A DNA stretch of 64,000 bases, from assembly GCA_951799405.1 (NCBI GenBank), contig OX637336.1, forward strand, positions 20,069,479 through 20,133,478. Reading direction: 5' to 3'. The DNA is from Agapetus fuscipes. Taxonomy: Eukaryota; Arthropoda; Insecta; Trichoptera; Glossosomatidae. The notes under the pieces were generated by a model, which was not told the DNA's origin, did no database searches, and saw nothing but the letters and a program-made list of their open reading frames with translations. Made by a program: the position numbers and the translations under genes. Below are positions 44,067 to 53,169 of this stretch, piece by piece (within the stretch, counting starts at the first letter, position 1; the number at the start of each line of letters is the position of its first letter).

Positions 44067-44327
44067 GTATATATATAGAAAAACATAAAGTTTAAATATG
44101 TAACAACAAACAGGTAAAATACACACCTGAAAGCAATTATTAATCAAAACTAAATAAATCTGACATAACATTTAGGAAGACCAAAAGTTTTCACAAATGG
44201 AATGAACCTATTAACTTTTGTGGCTTTAGGGGATTTGACCACAACACATTCAAAACATTATTTTGAATATTTTGGAGCGTAGACCGCATCGAATAAAATG
44301 GCAAAACTTGCAAATATATGTTAACGG

Positions 44328-44440
44328 GTCCGTAGTCTAGTGGTAACGCTTTGGAATAGTAAATGGGAGGTCGTGGGCTCGAATCCCCGGGGGAGCACAA
44401 TAAATATAACATTTATATTTTAAAATATGCTTTCAAAGTA
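44328..44440 (+). repeat. SINE-B head
   Basis: GGGTCCGTAGTCTAGTGGTA and box B GGCTCGAATCCCCGGGGG. Confidence 0.72.
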
Positions 44441-44509
44441 TTTTTCTATTATTCTAATGATGATCGATTATGGAGAAATAACAATAAATAAAATTAATAT
44501 AAAAATCAT

Positions 44510-44606
44510 CGGCTTGTATGGATTTGCATGAAACTGACCACTCATGGTGTAAAGTTGGTTCAGTTTAAAATTTTGTCATATTTTTGCAAGTTAGATTAAA
44601 GATTGG
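44510..44606 (+). repeat. R1 copy with large internal deletion
   Basis: GCATGAAACTGACCACTCAT and GCAAGTTAGATTAAAGATT retain both ends of R1. Confidence 0.55.
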
Positions 44607-44955
44607 TATATTTTGTCATTTCAAAACAAAAAAACACATTTTCAATATATTGTGTCAAGTGTGTGTCGAAAATAAAATTTCACAATATTTATTACCGTGT
44701 ATTCCAATAACTGTTTTTCCTCCCAAAGCTGAGATTTTCGCAAACATCTTTTGCCAATACATCCCATTTCTCTATTTCATCTTGTATATTAAAACATAAG
44801 CCGCCTTTTGATATATTTGCCTCGGAAGATGAGATTGAATTGAAACACAGAATCATCCAAGTTATTTATTTATTTGGGCAGGGTAGGAAGTCAACTAAGC
44901 CCAGATTATTTTCATTTCGAATGTGATTATTTTTTTTGAAAATCCAAAGACAATA
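44607..44955. other. Unassigned left flank of the gypsy-type element
   Basis: No feature seen. Confidence 0.5.
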
Positions 44956-44959
44956 ATAT

Positions 44960-45475
44960 TGTTATGTAAATATAAATATTGAAATAAGTATGGGTAGTTA
45001 TAGTGTTATGTAAATATAAATATTGAAATAAGTATGGATAGTTATAGTTATAAGAATCCTCAAAAGTATTGGTAGGTAAGATCGATAATTATGTATAAGT
45101 GTAGAATTCTCTAGGCTAAGTAGGTATTTGTTATAATTATAGGAATACTGTATTGCATTGGTAGGTAGGATTTTGGTTGTGTCTAGGTAGTACGTGAAAC
45201 ATCGAGAAGTAATAATTACTCTGGAACCTTCTAGCAACTATAGGTCTAGATTATACTGCTCTAAAGAGTATAAAGGGTGCAAATGGCCTGCAGAGCGGCC
45301 AGTATCATAGAGACTTACAAACACATCGAAGTCATCTGATCAGTGAACCAAAACCAAGTGGAATAATCGAGAAAGTAGTGTGAAAATAAATTTTGTAACT
45401 GTGTAAAATAAATAACTATTGAAGAAGACCTGTGTATTTTTAATTTGAAGACAATTGAACCCTAATTTCGTAACA
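44960..45475 (+). repeat. 5' LTR of the gypsy-type element
   Basis: This is a 516-bp LTR running TG...CA. Its first ~44 bp are repeated in tandem, so TGTTATGTAAATATAAATAT occurs at 44960 and again at 45004, and the 3' LTR carries the same duplication. AATAAA-like signals occur near the 3' end of the LTR. It is followed by the spacer AT and a candidate primer-binding site at 45478. Confidence 0.95.
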
Positions 45476-45477
45476 AT

Positions 45478-45497
45478 TGGCGTCAGGTGCGGAATTG
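45478..45497 (+). other. Candidate primer-binding site for minus-strand synthesis
   Basis: TGGCGTCAGGTGCGGAATTG begins 2 nt after the CA end of the 5' LTR, where a tRNA primer would anneal. I did not identify the tRNA. Confidence 0.6.
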
Positions 45498-46140
45498 TCA
45501 AGAAAAATTAAGATCTTCTTCCTAAAAATAAATAAAATAAATTAAATAGTGTTAAAATGAACTTTAGTCAAATTGAACTTTGTGTGAACTGACTTTTGTG
45601 AAAACAAGTGTTTAAATAATTTTTTGTTAAAAGAAAAGACGCAAAAAGCAAGTTCAAAAAAAATTCTGGAACATCATATGGAACATAATTCTGGACATAA
45701 CATAATGACTATTTTACCGCATTGAGAAAGTCATCAAATTGGACCATAGTTTTTTTTTTATTATTGTGTGTGATTAAAAAATAAAATAAATAAATAAAAT
45801 CTTGAAAAATATTACAAAAGAACGTTCCAGATTCATCGAGAAAAAGTTTTTGAATAACTGCCCTTCGTTTACAAGTGTGTGAATGTACATTAAATACCTA
45901 CCTGTGTGTTTGAAAGACTTGAGACGAAATAAATAATTATGTACTATCAGACATTATTATGTAAAAAAATATTGGTGAATTAAAAATAAATATTAAAAGA
46001 CAGTACCTACTCACAGTGTAATCAGATAAATTATTATTTTTGCTAAAGTACGTATTCAAAACAGCTATATATATAAAACTCAAAACTTGTATTAAATAAA
46101 TTTGAAAATATTTTTGTTTTGACGTAAATTTTGAAAAAAA

Positions 46141-47445
46141 ATGGCAACTAAAGTGAACGTCAAGGACCTCAAAGTCACTGAGCTTAAAAATGAGCTTCTG
46201 GAGAGGGACCTGGAGACCTCAGGAGGAAAGGCAGCCTTACAAGCACGCCTCATAGAGGCCTTGGAACAGTCAGGCGAAGACCCGGCATATTTTGTCATGG
46301 CGTCTGGAGGGGACCGCGCCTTGGACGAGCTAAATATCAGCATCAACAGTAACCTGACAGGACTGAAGACTGAGATGGCTGACAACGCCAAGACTCTGGA
46401 GGAGAAGATGGCTGACAACGCCAAGACCCTGAAGGAGGACCTGACCGGGCTGGAGGAGAAGATGGCTGACAACGCCAAGACCGTGAAGGAGGACCTGACC
46501 GGGCTGGAGGAGAAGATGGCTGACAACGCCAAGACCCTGAAAGGAGAAATGGAAGAGAAGATGACAGCCCTGAAGGGGGAAATGGAGACTCGTATATCAA
46601 GCCTGGAGGACCGTCTGCGTGCCGAGCTGGCTGACAAGTGCCAGATGGAGTCCACCAGAATATCCCCCAAAGACGGCCTTCACGACGAGACCGACCAGGG
46701 ATGCTCAACTCCAACCAGGGTCACTAGAGGGGATGACGACCCTTCGCTGTCGAAGCACAACCTTCCGACCTTCGACGGGAAGACGTCGTGGGAGGAGTAT
46801 TTGACCCTCTTTGAGACGGCTGCCATGATGGGAGCCTGGAGCCAGCAGAAGAAGGCTTCGGTTCTCAGCCTGTCGCTCCGAGGAGACGCTCTCAGGGTTC
46901 TGCAGGCCATACCCCTGGACAACCGTGGTGACTTTGGGCAGCTGAAGCAGCGCTTGGATATGCGCTATGGCCACAAGTGCCTGGAGCAGCTGTACAAGTC
47001 GCAGCTGAACACAAGGGTGCAGAAGCCCAACGAGAGCCTCCAGGAGTTTGAAATGGACATCGCCCGCCTGGTACGAGACGCTTACCCGACAGCCTCCGAC
47101 GACATCTGTGAGAGCTTGGCAGTGGACAAGTTCCTAAATGGATTGCGGGAATGGGAGACGCAACAAGCCGTAAAACTGGCCCATCCCAAGGCTTTGAACG
47201 AGGCGCTCAGCCAAGCTCTCGAGTTTGAGGCTGTCAAACAGTCCATCAGGGGCCACGCCAGGGTTCGTGCAGTCGAGGCAGAGGAGGTCAAGCTACCTAC
47301 AACCGAGGAGCTAATTGAAAAAGTGCTGGAACGTCTGAGACCTCGAAGACGAGACCCACGCTGCTGGAACTGCGGACAGCTGGGCCACCTTAGCACCAAG
47401 TGTCCCAAGCCTCAGAAACCCAGAAAACAGGCTGCGGAAAACTAG
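46141..47445 (+). CDS. gag: Gag polyprotein with N-terminal SAP domain, coiled coil, capsid and CCHC zinc knuckle
   Basis: This is the structural protein of the LTR element, 434 residues from an ATG in AAAAATGGC context. Residues ~8-45 (VTELKNELLERDL...GGKAALQARLIEAL) fit a SAP motif, a helix-turn-helix DNA-binding module. Residues ~75-165 are charged heptads built from near-identical repeats starting MADNAKTL, with DNA-level units of 33 and then 54 bp, and are probably a coiled coil. Residues ~195-345 contain a Ty3/gypsy-type capsid region (W...FET, KASVLSLSLRGDAL, SLQEFEMDIARLV). A single zinc knuckle, C-x2-C-x4-H-x4-C (CWNCGQLGHLSTKC, from residue 408), binds the genomic RNA. The ORF overlaps pol by 46 nt, with pol in the -1 frame. 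Coding GC is far above that of the flanks. Confidence 0.93.
   Translation: MATKVNVKDLKVTELKNELLERDLETSGGKAALQARLIEALEQSGEDPAYFVMASGGDRALDELNISINSNLTGLKTEMADNAKTLEEKMADNAKTLKEDLTGLEEKMADNAKTVKEDLTGLEEKMADNAKTLKGEMEEKMTALKGEMETRISSLEDRLRAELADKCQMESTRISPKDGLHDETDQGCSTPTRVTRGDDDPSLSKHNLPTFDGKTSWEEYLTLFETAAMMGAWSQQKKASVLSLSLRGDALRVLQAIPLDNRGDFGQLKQRLDMRYGHKCLEQLYKSQLNTRVQKPNESLQEFEMDIARLVRDAYPTASDDICESLAVDKFLNGLREWETQQAVKLAHPKALNEALSQALEFEAVKQSIRGHARVRAVEAEEVKLPTTEELIEKVLERLRPRRRDPRCWNCGQLGHLSTKCPKPQKPRKQAAEN
46375..46560 (+). repeat. In-frame tandem repeats in gag
   Basis: Four copies of a block beginning ATGGCTGACAACGCCAAGAC occur at intervals of 33, 54 and 54 bp. They encode repeats beginning MADNAKT and keep the frame, lengthening a predicted coiled coil. 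Confidence 0.85.
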
Positions 47446-50400
47446 AAAGGGTTAATGGGAAGGGGCAACCGTTGACCCACGCTGGAGAGGCCCTGAAATC
47501 TGCTGCTACTGTCGCGATCGTGAGAGGAAAAGCCAGCAGCATTTTTATCAATGGCATAATAGATGGAGTAACTCGTGAACTACTGGTGGACACGGGAGCA
47601 ACCAGGACAATTCTGAGACGCGACATAGTGGCACGAGGTAAGCAGATTGCACCAACAAAGTGGTCTCTGCACACCACCACGGGAGAGTCAGCACAGGTGT
47701 ATGGGGAGACTATTGCCACCTTCCAAATTGGCAGCACCACTTTTGATCATCGGACGTTGGTGGCCAACATTGAAGAAGACGTTATATTGGGAATGGACAT
47801 ACTGGACAGATTTGGGTGCAGTTTAAATTTAAAGAAAGGGTCCATTAAAATTGGAAATGAAGAAGTCATCCTGCAAAGACGGAAAGAACTGGCTGCACGT
47901 GTTATCCTAGCCAAGAATACCGAAGTGAAGGGGCGATCCGAGATGATAGTGAGTGCCCGCCTGGATTCCAGTAGTACAAATGACCAAATCTGTATGATAG
48001 AACCGGAGAACATGGACAATGTTAACAAAGGAGTCATGGTGGCAAGAACAGTGATTCGCGCAAAGGAGACCATTCCTGTCAAGATCATGAATGTGAACAG
48101 CTACCCAGTTAAAATGAATGAAGGTTTTGTTTTGGGCAGATGTGAGAGGATAACTTCCATTGTGCAACAGATGACAAACATGTCATGCGAAGGAAACAAA
48201 TTGTCAACACAATTGGAAGCCCTGGTCCACGACGCTTCCCAAGGTCTAACCGAGGAAAACAAACGGAGAGTGAGGAGTTTGATCTGCCGCTACCAGAACA
48301 TTTTCGAGGACTCTAATGGCCGTCTGGGAAGAACCAAGGTAGTGCGACATAGCATAGACACCGGAGAAGCGAGACCAATAAAACAGGCTCCAAGAAGACT
48401 ACCCTTTGCAAAGCGGGAAGAAGCTGACAAGATCATCAAAGACATGAGCAAGGATGGCATCATAGAACCATCAAGTAGCCCTTGGACATCCCCGGTGGTA
48501 CTGGTGAAAAAGAAGGATGGTACCACGAGATTTTGTGTGGACTACAGACTGCTCAACGATGTTACGAAAAAGGATAGTTACCCTCTGCCAAGGATTGACG
48601 ACACCTTGGACACATTGGCAGGATGCACCATTTTTTCCACATTGGACCTGAAAAGTGGCTACTGGCAAGTTGAATTGGATGCCAAAGATAAGGAGAAAAC
48701 TGCATTCTCGACTGGATCTGGACTTTGGCAGTTCACCGTGATGCCATTTGGCTTATGCAATGCCCCCGCCACGTTTGAAAGGCTGATGGAGAATGTGCTG
48801 CGAGGACTGTCATGGGAAACCTGCCTGGTATACTTGGATGACATAATCATCCTGGGAAAGGACTTCAACCATCAGTTGAGAAATCTGGAGCAAGTTTTCG
48901 GGCGACTACAAGACGCTGGACTGAAGCTCAACCCGAAAAAGTGTAACCTGTTCAAGAAACAAGTAAATTACCTGGGACACATAGTTTCTCAACGTGGAGT
49001 TGAAGTTGACCCTGCCAAAATCAAGGCAGTAAGAGACTGGCCCGTGCTGAAGGACAAACATGAAACTAGGAGTTTCCTGGGGCTGTGCACTTATTACAGG
49101 AGGTTTGTGCCAAGATTTGCGGACATTGCAAAACCGCTCACCAAGCTTACGGAAGAAAACACTCGCTTCCATTGGAGTGATTCCTGCGCACAAGCATTTG
49201 AAGAGCTTAAGGGAAGATTAACAAGTGCCCCCATCTTGAGCTACCCACGAAAAGATGGAAAGTTCATCCTGGATACCGACGCTAGTAATGTGGGGATAGG
49301 AGGCGTCCTTTCCCAAATACAGGATGGGCATGAGACTGTTCTGGGTTACTTCAGTAAAGTGCTTTCCAAGCCAGAACGAAATTATTGCGTGACCAGACGA
49401 GAGCTTCTTGCCGTGATAAAATCAGTGGAACACTTCCGCAAATACTTGTACGGGAGAAAATTCACACTACGGACTGATCATGCTGCACTGGTTTGGCTTC
49501 TGAAATTCAAAAACCCAGAAGGGCAAGTGGCTAGATGGATTGAAAGGCTCCAGGAGTATGATTATGACTCCGAACATAGACCTGGCACGCTTCATCGAAA
49601 TGCGGATGCATTATCCAGACGACCATGCGCCAGTGACTGCAAACATTGCAGCAAGATGGAGGACAAGGTAGCAATTGTCCAAAGGACGACCACCGAAGAT
49701 GGGGACTGGCAAGATGAAAAATTGGCGCAAGACCAACTGAATGATCCGGACTTGAAGTATGTGATGGAATGGGCGCGAGAAGGAGAAAGGCCAACCTGGG
49801 AAAAACTCGCCCCCTTATCACCAACTGTCAAGGCTTATTGGGCTCAATGGGGATCCATAGTGATAGAAGGAGGGTTTCTGAAACGAAAGATCGAGAAGGA
49901 AGACGGCACACTTAGAAGAAAGCAAACCCTCGTTCCGAGGAGCCGAGTACCGGAAATCCTTGGACTGCTGCATGGAGGAACTTCTGGAGGACATCTAGGC
50001 GTTAAGAAGACGCTGGAGAAAGTGAAAGAGCGATTTTACTGGATCAACTGCAGCGAAGACGTCAAAGATTGGTGTCGAAAATGTGTAACCTGTGCAACGG
50101 CCAATGGACCGCAAAGGAAAAGGCGAGCACCAATGCGTCAGTACAATGTTGGCAGCCCCTTTGAAAGAATTGCCATCGACATAGCTGGCCCATTTCCTAC
50201 AACTGAGAAGGGTAACAAGTACATCATGGTGGTGATGGATTACTTCAGCAAGTGGGTGGAGGCTTACTCAATCCCTAACCAAGAGGCCGTAACCGTGACT
50301 GAAGTTCTAGTTACCGAATTTATCAGCAGGTTTGGCGTACCCCTGGAATTACATTCTGATCAGGGAAGGAACTTTGAAGCTGCTATCTTCCAGCAAATGT

Positions 50401-51662
50401 GTGAGCGGCTAGGGATCTACAAGACCAGGACCACTGCGCTACATCCACAGTCTGATGGAATGGTGGAAAGGATGAACCGTACCGTGGGGAGGTACTTAGC
50501 CAAAGTAGTGTCCAGCCATCAGCGGGACTGGGACCGACATCTGCCTTTGTTCTTATTGGCTTACCGGTCGGCTGTTCAGGAAACGACGAAGAAGACTCCC
50601 AGCAGCATACTGTTTGGGCGAGAAATGCGACTTCCTTGTGATCTCAAATTTGGCTGCAAACCAGGTGAAGACCTAGCCGGAGAAGACTATGTGACAGACC
50701 TTCGCAGGAGGCTGGATGACATCCATGATCAGGTCCGCATGAACATCGGGGAAGCCAGCGATCAAATGAAGGAGCGCTATGACACCAGAGCTGACAGCAT
50801 GGGGTACAAAGCTGGTGACTGGGTGTGGCTTTTTGACCCCAAGAGGCGCCAAGGATACTGTCCGAAACTTCAGCGTTCCTGGGACGGGCCGTACGAGATC
50901 TTGGAGCGCATCAACGATGTGGTCTACCGCATAAAAAAGAGACCAAACGGAAAACCAAGGATCGTGCACTACAATCGCCTCTCACCATACCTAGGCGATA
51001 ATGATGACCAACCAGCCCAAAAAGTACGACAGTGCGTCGCATCCGAAAGATCACCAGCCTTTGAGACGTTTTGGGAGAACGCGAAGGCAGGGCAGAAGTT
51101 TCGCCATGGAGTGACCACAGAAGTCCACAAGGACTTATTTGAGGTCACTGGGGACCACACACTGGCATGCAGTGTACCGGAAGATCTAGATATGTCTAGA
51201 GGAATTGCACGGGTCTTCCGATACAAATTCGGAGAACCGCAACCCTCGAGCAGCCCGCAAGGAAGAGCTCTGAGACTACCGAAGGGGCGTCAACAAGCAT
51301 ACTGCCTGGTTGTCCCGGATTCCAGCAACCTGGAAGAGGACTACAAGGCATTGTGGGACGGCCTTGTTGAGCTGCGTGACTACATGTTGGAGGATCAGCA
51401 GGCGCGTCTGGCAATACCGAAGATGGGTGGCGGCCGCGCTAATCGAGACTGGCGGATAATCCGGAGTATGATTGAAGCAGTGTTCTCGGGAGTCGGCATC
51501 AGTGTCATGGTGTGCTGCGAGCAAGCGCAGCCGAGAGCCAGTGGGGAGAAATCCGTGGACTGCCACTTCTTCCTGACCACAGGGTGTCGACGTGGATCAG
51601 CATGCCCCTACCTACACAGAGTCAAGACTGTTCCGGGACGAAACAGTCTAGGTGGGGGGTAG
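47400..51662 (+). CDS. pol: Pol polyprotein (PR-RT-RNase H-IN) with C-terminal macro domain and CCCH zinc finger
   Basis: The open frame is 1,420 codons and has no upstream ATG of its own, so expression as Gag-Pol by a -1 frameshift is inferred. Residues below count from 47400. Protease has DTGA at 64-67 and ILGMDIL downstream. RT has MPFGLCNAPATF and the catalytic YLDD at 478-481. RNase H begins near DTDAS (625). Integrase has an HHCC finger (H858 to C895-x2-C) and a D927, D987, E1023 core with the usual D-35-E spacing. A GPY/F-like module follows (WDGPY from 1161). A typical gypsy Pol would end near here. Instead ~240 residues continue. About 1235-1376 resembles a macro domain (DLFEVTGD, EDLDMSRGIARVFRYKFG, AIPKMGGG, IIRSMIEAVF). 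Residues 1388-1406 form C-x7-C-x5-C-x3-H. The stop codon directly abuts the 3' LTR. Confidence 0.94.
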   Translation: MSQASETQKTGCGKLERVNGKGQPLTHAGEALKSAATVAIVRGKASSIFINGIIDGVTRELLVDTGATRTILRRDIVARGKQIAPTKWSLHTTTGESAQVYGETIATFQIGSTTFDHRTLVANIEEDVILGMDILDRFGCSLNLKKGSIKIGNEEVILQRRKELAARVILAKNTEVKGRSEMIVSARLDSSSTNDQICMIEPENMDNVNKGVMVARTVIRAKETIPVKIMNVNSYPVKMNEGFVLGRCERITSIVQQMTNMSCEGNKLSTQLEALVHDASQGLTEENKRRVRSLICRYQNIFEDSNGRLGRTKVVRHSIDTGEARPIKQAPRRLPFAKREEADKIIKDMSKDGIIEPSSSPWTSPVVLVKKKDGTTRFCVDYRLLNDVTKKDSYPLPRIDDTLDTLAGCTIFSTLDLKSGYWQVELDAKDKEKTAFSTGSGLWQFTVMPFGLCNAPATFERLMENVLRGLSWETCLVYLDDIIILGKDFNHQLRNLEQVFGRLQDAGLKLNPKKCNLFKKQVNYLGHIVSQRGVEVDPAKIKAVRDWPVLKDKHETRSFLGLCTYYRRFVPRFADIAKPLTKLTEENTRFHWSDSCAQAFEELKGRLTSAPILSYPRKDGKFILDTDASNVGIGGVLSQIQDGHETVLGYFSKVLSKPERNYCVTRRELLAVIKSVEHFRKYLYGRKFTLRTDHAALVWLLKFKNPEGQVARWIERLQEYDYDSEHRPGTLHRNADALSRRPCASDCKHCSKMEDKVAIVQRTTTEDGDWQDEKLAQDQLNDPDLKYVMEWAREGERPTWEKLAPLSPTVKAYWAQWGSIVIEGGFLKRKIEKEDGTLRRKQTLVPRSRVPEILGLLHGGTSGGHLGVKKTLEKVKERFYWINCSEDVKDWCRKCVTCATANGPQRKRRAPMRQYNVGSPFERIAIDIAGPFPTTEKGNKYIMVVMDYFSKWVEAYSIPNQEAVTVTEVLVTEFISRFGVPLELHSDQGRNFEAAIFQQMCERLGIYKTRTTALHPQSDGMVERMNRTVGRYLAKVVSSHQRDWDRHLPLFLLAYRSAVQETTKKTPSSILFGREMRLPCDLKFGCKPGEDLAGEDYVTDLRRRLDDIHDQVRMNIGEASDQMKERYDTRADSMGYKAGDWVWLFDPKRRQGYCPKLQRSWDGPYEILERINDVVYRIKKRPNGKPRIVHYNRLSPYLGDNDDQPAQKVRQCVASERSPAFETFWENAKAGQKFRHGVTTEVHKDLFEVTGDHTLACSVPEDLDMSRGIARVFRYKFGEPQPSSSPQGRALRLPKGRQQAYCLVVPDSSNLEEDYKALWDGLVELRDYMLEDQQARLAIPKMGGGRANRDWRIIRSMIEAVFSGVGISVMVCCEQAQPRASGEKSVDCHFFLTTGCRRGSACPYLHRVKTVPGRNSLGGG
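47436..47442 (+). promoter_or_regulatory. Candidate -1 frameshift site between gag and pol
   Basis: The heptamer GGAAAAC immediately precedes the gag stop TAG (47443-47445) and reads G GAA AAC in the gag frame. It is not a canonical X XXY YYZ site, but it is the best A-run near the end of the 47400-47445 overlap. The pol frame is -1 relative to gag, so one backward slip anywhere in this overlap gives Gag-Pol. Confidence 0.35.
51102..51527 (+). other. Macro-domain segment (OARD1/TARG1-like) at the Pol C-terminus
   Basis: This codes for Pol residues ~1235-1376. The pieces that line up with cellular OARD1/TARG1-type macro domains are a first strand ending DLFEVTGD, the loop LACSVPEDLDMSRGIARVF followed by KFG, a strand AYCLVVPDSS, a helix YKALWDGLVELRD, the glycine loop AIPKMGGG, a tryptophan nine residues past its proline-lysine, and IIRSMIEAVFSGVGISVMVC. 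Such domains bind ADP-ribose and some remove it from proteins. From memory of the family, the Asp used in catalysis follows the Gly-Cys-Gly loop, and here an Ala sits at that place. ADP-ribose binding may therefore persist without hydrolase activity. This is inferred from sequence pattern only. Confidence 0.8.
51561..51617 (+). other. CCCH zinc-finger segment at the Pol C-terminus
   Basis: The reading is CHFFLTTGCRRGSACPYLH, that is C-x7-C-x5-C-x3-H, with the aromatic, glycine and basic residues usual in RNA-binding CCCH fingers. It lies 14 residues before the Pol stop, downstream of the macro-like segment. Confidence 0.8.
51651..51662 (+). other. Polypurine tract
   Basis: GGTGGGGGGTAG abuts the 3' LTR and is the expected primer for plus-strand synthesis. 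It doubles as the last codons and stop of pol. Confidence 0.7.
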
Positions 51663-52178
51663 TGTTATGTAAATATAAATATTGAAATAAGTATGGGTAG
51701 TTATAGTGTTATGTAAATATAAATATTGAAATAAGTATGGATAGTTATAGTTATAAGAATCCTCAAAAGTATTGGTAGGTAAGATCGATAATTATGTATA
51801 AGTGTAGAATTCTCTAGGCTAAGTAGGTATTTGTTATAATTATAGGAATACTGTATTGCATTGGTAGGTAGGATTTTGGTTGTGTCTAGGTAGTACGTGA
51901 AACATCGAGAAGTAATAATTACTCTGGAACCTTCTAGCAACTATAGGTCTAGATTATACTGCTCTAAAGAGTATAAAGGGTGCAAATGGCCTGCAGAGCG
52001 GCCAGTATCATAGAGACTTACAAACACATCGAAGTCATCTGATCAGTGAACCAAAACCAAGTGGAATAATCGAGAAAGTAGTGTGAAAATAAATTTTGTA
52101 ACTGTGTAAAATAAATAACTATTGAAGAAGACCTGTGTATTTTTAATTTGAAGACAATTGAACCCTAATTTCGTAACA
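51663..52178 (+). repeat. 3' LTR of the gypsy-type element
   Basis: The length is 516 bp, as for the 5' LTR. I read both in full and saw no difference, including the 44-bp internal tandem duplication at the start. It is followed by ATAT, matching the 5' flank. Confidence 0.95.
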
Positions 52179-52182
52179 ATAT

Positions 52183-52610
52183 ACTCGTAATATTTCTTCA
52201 TTTAAAAAGAAAAAAAATCAGGTTTGGATTGAAGTATATTTTTTTTAAAGAATGAAAAAAACGGATTTTACTGACCGTGCAAAAGAGAAGAACGATTTTC
52301 TCTACGTTTCGTCGGAGTCATATCCGACGTCCTCAGGAGACGTGTGTCCTCTACAAAGAGGAACCACGAACTGTTGAATTATTGTTGTTTCATCGAGGTC
52401 GAAGGTTGTAGGTATTTTTATTAACCTTCGGTGATACATCCATAGATGTAGCCCCAGATATACAGAAGGACGAAATTATGTGGTCTTGTAAAATCGTCCG
52501 ATTAATGAAAGGGTGGATCATTGAAGTAAGTACTGGCCTCTTTTTTTTTACATATGAAAAAAACAGTTTTTATTTTCACAATTGGGTATTTATTAATTAC
52601 CTCTTGATGT
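52183..52610. other. Right flank of the gypsy-type element with a structured motif
   Basis: On the minus strand CTGAGGA, the stem GTCGGA/TCCGAC and GAAACGTAG lie at about 52294-52337. The rest is unassigned. Confidence 0.5.
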
Positions 52611-52775
52611 GTTCCTTGACTGAGGTTGGTATGAGGCTGACGCCACGTGCTGTAAATATTGATTCACTTTTGCCAACCCCACTCCGGTTTCAGGGAAAGG
52701 CGGCCAGAGTTGCAAGGCTTATGTTCATGTGAGTTTTTTTTTATTTGTAGGCACACATGCGGAATGTGTAGAATG
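52611..52775 (+). repeat. R1 5' part
   Basis: TCCTTGACTGAGGTTGGTAT through CACACATGCGGAATGTG. The 3' end is lost. Confidence 0.7.
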
Positions 52776-53169
52776 TTAGTTTTTTATACAACTTAAAAAA
52801 AATAAGAAGCAGATGTTATTCCTTCTTTATCAAATAATATTAACAGCTTGTAAAAGTGTATTAATTCTCAAAGACCGTTTTTTTTTCCTTTTATCTTCAT
52901 CGCAACTCAAGCAGCAACAAAAAAAAACACTACAAAACGAACATAGGCATTTTTATGTAGCGGTATATTTTATTGAATGAAAAAAAGTTGAAAGCCTTTG
53001 GTCTGGTTTTTTTTTTTTATATTTATGTCAAATGATAAAATCAATTTGTGTTGCGGGTTTGATTTATTAATATGGCGATGTGAAAAGCAAATACAAGAAC
53101 GAAATGTAATAAAAAATATCAAGTACATAGCTGTTGTGTAGTGTACAAAACATGCGTACAGTTGTGGGT
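52776..53169. other. Unassigned AT-rich sequence
   Basis: No feature seen. Confidence 0.5.

Larger units (their letters stand above)
44960..52178 (+). mobile_element. Complete Ty3/gypsy-type LTR retrotransposon with SAP-Gag and a Pol ending in macro and CCCH domains
   Basis: The element is 7.2 kb and bounded by 516-bp direct LTRs (44960-45475 and 51663-52178), which I could not distinguish by eye. Both start TGTTATG and end GTAACA. The flanking tetranucleotide ATAT (44956-44959 and 52179-52182) fits a 4-bp target-site duplication. A candidate primer-binding site starting TGGCGTCAGGTG lies 2 nt after the 5' LTR, and a polypurine-like GGTGGGGGG tract lies just before the 3' LTR. The 5' leader is about 665 nt and A-rich. 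Gag and pol are open and overlap in different frames. There is no env-like third ORF. The domain order PR-RT-RH-IN places it in Ty3/gypsy (Metaviridae). Intact frames and matching LTRs point to a recent insertion into the first large intron of the Ig gene. Confidence 0.95.

Noticed and set aside
44998..45237. 79-residue minus-strand frame found in both LTRs
   Set aside because: It is identical in both because the LTRs are identical. It is AT-rich and without a motif.
46092..46714. Minus-strand frames opposite gag
   Set aside because: They are shadows of the gag coding sequence and its in-frame tandem repeats.
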